This document shows, one piece after another, positions 58,885 to 64,000 of a DNA stretch of 64,000 nt (positions within the stretch are counted from its first letter, which is position 1; each line of letters begins with the position of its first letter). The position numbers and the translations under genes were made by a program. The DNA is from Parietaria judaica. Lineage: Eukaryota; Streptophyta; Magnoliopsida; Rosales; Urticaceae. The stretch is taken from NCBI GenBank assembly GCA_954871525.1, contig OX940865.1, positions 12,228,606-12,292,605 on the forward strand, read 5' to 3'. The notes beneath the pieces were generated by a model that ran no database searches, was not told where the DNA came from, and saw nothing but the letters and a program-made list of their open reading frames with translations.

Positions 58885-59520
58885 TGAAGTTTCCCTACCT
58901 ACATGTCCTCAGTGAATTTGTTGAGAGAGAGATGTGGAACAGAGTACTAGAGTGTATGAGATGAGTGTGGACTTTATGTCGTGAGATTAATAGATAGGAA
59001 GTGGGCTGGGCTTGAGGCTAAAATCTGACTGAGTTATTGCTAGTAGGGACTGGACTTGATATGGGCTATAATCATAAGTTTTTTTTTTATGTGGGCTGGG
59101 GTTGTTGTAGTCCCTACAAGGTCCTTAGTGAATTTGTAGACATGGAATAGAGAGTATTTAAGTGCAAGGTTCTAAAATACCGCTTGCTGATGTCGTTTTG
59201 CACTTTTTATTTTACGGATATATCGCTTGTTGATGGGTATGCCGATGAATACATCGTTTCGCATATCCTCGAAAAAAGATTTTCGATGGGCATGCCGATG
59301 GATATTCGGAAAATTTAATACCTTGATTGAGTGTATGAGGTGGAGTAGGGCCTTTATGCTGTGCGGATAGAGAAGGGAGATGGGCTTGAGGGAAGAATTG
59401 TATTGAGTCATAGATTGAGGGGCTAAATGATTTGCTAGTAGGGATTGGACTTGATATGGGCTATTATAATAATAAGTTTTTCTTATGCGTGTTAGGGTGG
59501 TTGTAGTCCCTTAGTAGGTC
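58885..59520. repeat. Tandem duplication, two copies of roughly 200-220 bp
   Basis: Copy 1 (about 58905-59110) and copy 2 (about 59125-59515) share, in order, TTAGTGAATTTGT, GTGTATGAG, TGGGCTTGAGG, TGAGT, GCTAGTAGGGA(C/T)TGGACTTGATATGGGCTAT, AAGTTTTT and GTTGTAGTCCCT. Copy 2 is longer because it carries a CAAGGT MITE. Copy 1 is therefore a paralogous empty site. Confidence 0.65.
59167..59323. mobile_element. MITE copy B (CAAGGT termini), inside a duplicated sequence
   Basis: Termini and body match copy A, including GATGTCGTTTTGCAC, CGATGGGTATGCCGATGAATA and CGAAAAAAGATTTTCGATGGG. Copy A has an extra internal stretch of about 30 bp that repeats part of GATGGGTAT. Flanks ATTTAAGTG and ATTGAGTG are an eroded duplication; the uninterrupted copy nearby reads ACTAGAGTG. 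Confidence 0.65.
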
Positions 59521-59524
59521 TGCC

Positions 59525-60396
59525 ATGGACCCACTAAATAAGAACCATGGACAATAATTTAGGTCTGCCATGGACAAACAATCTTCGATTGTTAAATTTG
59601 TTTTAGAGTGTCAATCGAGACTCTTTCATAAACTATTGATTCGTGCACTGCACGAATACTAGAAACTAGAACTTGGGCGTCAATTTCGACTCTCTCCAAG
59701 ATGAATTCAAATCGAGAGAAAAACTTAACGTTTCCCAATTAAGAAACTCTTATTACACTCAACAAAAAATTTAGCGTATACAGTCCACCCACAAAAAAAT
59801 CCTATAATAAAACGACAACAAATACGAAAAAAAACAACATAAAAGCTGATCCCGGTTTAAAGACTAAATCTAACTGCCATTTTAGTTAGTAAATTTTACA
59901 ACTCTCCCTTAAATTAATTAATGCTATATCAGAGCTTTTAATGTTAGTACTAGGCTGATCCCGGTTTCATCTTGGTCCCGATCCCAGTCACAGCTCGATT
60001 CTATTTTCATAAATTTTAAAATGGGGAGCCAAGACGTTCCATGTCTCGGTGTCTGTCCCCTGTCCCAGTCCCCGGTTTCTAAAAAAATTAAAATTTACCA
60101 AATCAAGACCAGGATATGTTTTTGGCATCTCGGTTTTCTCAGGACAAAAATAAAGGACTGAATTCCCGGTCCCGAATTCACACCTTACTAGTACTTTTCT
60201 AACTTAAAATTGCTTAATAATTTGAGCGTGATATCATAAATTACTCACTCAATTTTCATTTATAATATATATATAAAAAAACATTGATGCTGCATTAAAA
60301 TAAAGATCATAAGCGCTAAGCTACGGCTACTCTGCTTTATACTAATCTGCTCTTCATAATCTGCAAATAATGCCGAATATCGCCGGACTGTCAGTG
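59525..60396. other. Intergenic DNA, 3' flank of mannanase
   Basis: Mostly AT-rich; 59950-60190 has repeated CCCGGTCCCG-like words. No gene. Confidence 0.45.
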
Positions 60397-63030
60397 TCAG
60401 CCGGAGAGCGTGTGTTCAAGCGCCGTCATCTTCTTTGACTGCGCAGAGATGACGCCGTTTGTGGCGGGGCTCTGTGGAAGAACGATCTCGTAACCGTCGT
60501 AGTATGAGTCCATTTGTGGGGCCATGAGTTGCCACACCATGCCACCTCCGATCCCTCCCTTTCCAGCAAAATCGTATATGTCAGTGTAGACGGTGCTCAG
60601 AAAGCCGTCCCGGGCACTCTCGCTGTAGTTTGGGTCTTTCTTCGATTTTCCAAACTCAGAGAAAACCAGAGGCTTCTTGAGGATCGTCCTCGAGTCCTCC
60701 CAGTGACTCGCCAGCCACCTCCGCACGAACGCCGTTTGTGTGTTGTCGTCTTTACCGGCGAGCCTGCGCACCATTTTTTTGTGTTAATCCTAAATTATGT
60801 AACTTTTAACATGCTTAATTATCAATGAAATTAAATATGAGAAAATGTTACGAAATTATAATTAATATTTCCATTCTATACACATTAGAATATTTTCATT
60901 CTCTCAGAATGATGTTAATTCGTAATTTAAACAAGGAGGGCATAATTCCTATATCTAAATATACTTTATAAAATGTACAAATTTACTTCTTATCATATGA
61001 TTATATTTCTTAAATTTTCTTAATTAATTATAGTATAATAGTAATAATAAGATATAATATTTGCACAAGATGACAGATGCGTTAGCGAAACTGTTGTAAT
61101 GCTTCGGTTAGATACGGTTTAATTCTAAAAAATTCCGATGCGTGAGTCCGCGATGTATTATTTTGTTTGTTTTCTTTCCAGGAAGTTAAACTTTTTATTT
61201 TTTTATTTTTTTTATAAAAATTGTAAGAATGCCCATTATGTGTCAAAAGTTTTAAAAAAATATCCATGTGTGAGAGTAAAAAATACACCGTGGGCATTTT
61301 TCTTAAACCTTTGACACAAAATGGACATTTTTTAAAATAACCCTTTTTTTATATATATGTTGAGACTTAAGTATTTTAAATATACAAGTTCAAATACTTA
61401 TGTACGGAGCAGGGTCGTTGAGGAAGAGAGCTTACCAAATGTCGGGATATGCATGAATAGTGGTGAAGTCGATCTCTCGGATCTGATTATTCGAGATGAA
61501 ATCGGTGCCAACTTGGTAACCGGGATTGTACTGCTTTCTGTCGGCTATGGAGTCGCCGTAGAAACCCTCCATGCCTATCTCGACCAAGTGTTTGGCGTCG
61601 ATCGACTTCACGAAGCTCGCCATCTCCTGAACCCAACGCTGCAGTTCAGCAAATACATTATTAATCAGTGAAACCTTGATTGATACCAAGATACCAACTC
61701 CGGGTCTAATATTATGGGAGAAGCCGAGTAAGCATAATTTAGACCGCCCTCGAGCATAAATGCAGGGAGAGACTTACGTTGACGGTTTTTCCTGAGTAAT
61801 CGGCTTGGCAGCGAGGCTCGTTCATCAGCTCCCAAGCCATGATCGTCGAGTCGTCTCTGTAGGCCGTTCGCGTGAATGTATTGATCCTCGTCACCACTCG
61901 CTGCCGGAAACAACCGAGAAGTCAATGAATGCGCAAGTTGTGACAGCTCGATCAAGTACTAGCTAGAGAGTATAAACGGCACATGAATTTGTATTTTTAT
62001 CTTTATAGCTCGACATTTTGCAATTTTGTAATCCCACTCGATTTAGCCATTACATAAGGAAAAAAATACGTAGAATAAGAGATAGTGATTCGGTTACAAA
62101 GCCGAGATCACTTTTGGATAAAAATACAAAGCAAAGAGTTTGTGGCAATATTTTTTTTTTCCAAAAAAAAAACTAGCGTAGTTTTGTGTTGCTTGGAGAA
62201 GTCATATATAATGACAAATATTATAACTAATACTCTCCATTATGACACGAAGCCTTTGAGGGTAAAATCTCAAAATGTATGATGTCATGTAAAACTAAAT
62301 AAAAGCGTTACAAATTACAATAATATGTAATGATCAAAATGTAAATGCTATCAATAATGTAAAAGAGTTATAATTGTGGAAATGGAAAGGTCATACCTTG
62401 ACATGGTTCTTGTAATAGCTCTTCACTACTGCATTGGTGTAAAAATCATCCTCGCCGCCAACGGAAACGCCGCCATTTCTCGCCCACTCCACGTACAGAG
62501 CCTTTCCTCCGTAGTCCTTGTAGTTATTGCTCAGACTCAATATCAGCCTCACGCTGTACTTTCTCGCCTCCGACACCACGAAATCGAGCCCCTGAAATAT
62601 CAAGAAACAAACCATTCAACATGACATTACAAAAAAGTTGAATATATGCTTCACCCTAACGAATAAGAAAATAGAAACTATAATAACATACCTGAAAGAC
62701 AGCCTCGTTGTACACGCCGGGCGACATCTGGAGCGCTTGAGAGCCTCCGTCGCTGAAGGCCCACGTGCGACACACAGTGAGCCCCGACGCTGCAGCGTCG
62801 CGAAAGACTTCTGAGATCTTATGTCGTTCGCTAGGCTGCGCGGCCACAGTCATCATCCAATACGAGTTGAACCCGTTGAACAGAAACGGCGAGCCGTTTA
62901 GGACAAACTCAGTGCTTGTCGTTTCGACAAAACCGGCTTGTGCGTTGCACAATTTGACTAGAGTACTAGCTAGCAAATTGAGAAATATGAATCCCCAAGC
63001 ACAGCTACTTAATGAACTAATCTTCTTCAT
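60397..63030 (-). CDS. Mannan endo-1,4-beta-mannosidase (endo-beta-mannanase), GH5
   Basis: Minus-strand exons 63030-62692, 62591-62397, 61900-61778, 61638-61436 and 60763-60397 total 1227 nt (408 aa), in frame, GT-AG. A signal peptide (residues about 1-30, hydrophobic, ending near CNAQAG) leads into the GH5 fold. Motifs: [28 protein letters not shown] with Glu206 as acid/base, and VFSEFG with Glu323 as nucleophile. Both catalytic Glu are present, so the enzyme is predicted active. Plant mannanases of about 400-430 aa hydrolyse mannan and galactomannan backbones in the wall, in seed endosperm weakening, fruit softening and other tissues. The family member cannot be told. A CTATAAATAG box lies about 90 bp upstream of the start. 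The start was chosen because MKKISS is the only Met near the signal peptide. Confidence 0.95.
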
Positions 63031-63120
63031 TGCTAAGATTCGTGATTGATAGAAGCAAAGTATGTTGAATGTTGTTATGTTTGTGTAGGAGTGTGTGAGA
63101 AACCTATTGTAGGGTTGAGA

Positions 63121-63130
63121 CTATTTATAG
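63121..63130 (-). promoter_or_regulatory. TATA box of the mannanase gene
   Basis: On the minus strand CTATAAATAG is 91 bp upstream of the ATG (start at 63030), a usual spacing for a TATA box followed by a 5' UTR of about 60 bp. Confidence 0.65.
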
Positions 63131-63139
63131 AGAAATATT

Positions 63140-64000
63140 ATATTGAAAGATCAAGTGGGAATGATGATCATGATCATGATCAAGATCAACGGTCGATGAT
63201 TATTGATACGATGTAACAGAAATAATCCGGAAAAAAAGGGTTGGCAGAGAAAGCATCATATAACGGCTGAGCTGATATTGTTGCACTCTTTCATGATCAT
63301 CCATGCACGTGGTAGTTTTTTTAGGTGGCATGATATATTTACGGTGTAAGAGTAGGTGACACTGTTAGTCCACACTACATGATTTATTTATAGTATATGT
63401 CCGTTTTTACTCTCTACTTGTGTAATGGGCTATATTTTCGCATCTTATGAGGATTGAATCTAGGCTTTCACAATAAGGTGTCGTGCGGGATTATCACTAC
63501 ACCATATAAGGGACTACGTACGCTACGTATCGATAATTTTTTTTTGATACCTTGTGCAGGAATGATCACTGTAAAAAAATGAGAATGGTCCATCTATTAT
63601 GATTTTGATGCGATGATTGTTCCGTTAAATTTGATGAAGAATAGATCAATTAATGTATGTTTTTTTTAGAGCACAATTACTTTTTTTTTTTTGTTAAGGA
63701 TCATTCTCGCACGTACCCAGCAGATGTAGATCACTGAAATCAATAGTATTTTATTTTTTATGTTACGAAGGATGCCGTGAACCAAATTGAAATACCAAGG
63801 GCCATGCCTTCCTATTCAACTAAACGCCTTATATCGGATATATATATATATATATATAATTATTTTATATATATTATATATATATGCGTTACGATACAAA
63901 TAATTCCATTTAGTGTATGGGTTAGCTACTTTGTAAAGTCACTTTGTGAAATGAAATGTGATGCGGTTTCCAATTACCAAAGATAGTTATAATGGGTTTG
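63140..64000. other. Upstream flank, no gene
   Basis: A GATCAT-type tandem run lies near 63160-63185 and an AT microsatellite near 63839-63885. Nothing coding is supported. Confidence 0.5.

Noticed and set aside
59950..60190. Segment with CCCGGTCCCG words that could be another hAT-like element
   Set aside because: TAGTACT appears near both edges, but no convincing inverted termini were found.

Overview
This is a nuclear plant DNA window, most likely from a eudicot. The evidence is intron-rich genes with GT-AG junctions, AT-rich intergenic DNA full of microsatellites, Ty1-copia, hAT and Mutator-type elements, and plant-specific proteins (DRP2-type dynamin, mid-SUN protein, secreted GH9 and GH5 wall enzymes, UreF). 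Species cannot be named from the sequence. All protein names rest on reading motifs and remembered family sequences; no search was run.

Layout. 1-2.5 kb: intergenic, with a decayed membrane steroid-binding-protein-like fragment. 2.8-10.4 kb (+): a complete 22-exon DRP2 dynamin gene. 11-17 kb: transposon-rich, with a Mutator-type MITE, two hAT-type elements bounded by 8-bp target duplications, and a shrunken MULE transposase with a Ulp1-protease scrap nearby. 17.4-18.7 kb (+): a 4-exon single-RRM protein. 20.5-23.0 kb (-): a 4-exon mid-SUN nuclear envelope protein. 25.7-28.5 kb: a 2.76-kb solo LTR. 30.4-31.2 kb (-): a broken 5' copy of a TTLL12-like gene. 32.1-36.1 kb (-): a decayed copia element. 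37.8-43.5 kb (+): a young, nearly intact copia element with almost identical LTRs. 43.6-44.7 kb (-): five exons of a coiled-coil gene cut off by a LINE remnant (44.8-45.8 kb, +). 46.1-46.8 kb (+): intronless urease accessory gene UreF. 47.9-51.1 kb (-): a 6-exon GH9 endoglucanase. 51.5-60 kb: gene-free, with more hAT and Mutator-type MITEs and a strong hairpin. 60.4-63.0 kb (-): a 5-exon GH5 endo-beta-mannanase.

The genes do not form a pathway. The two wall hydrolases lie 9 kb apart on one strand and could both serve wall loosening, but they belong to unrelated families. Reconstructed exon sums stay in frame for DRP2 (935 aa), RRM (176 aa), SUN (596 aa), GH9 (499 aa) and GH5 (408 aa).

No undescribed defence or biosynthetic system is visible. 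The more unusual material is mobile DNA: deletion-derived elements with precise boundaries, a set sharing one Mutator-like terminal motif, a tandem duplication acting as an empty site for a MITE, and two host gene fragments broken by mutation or insertion.
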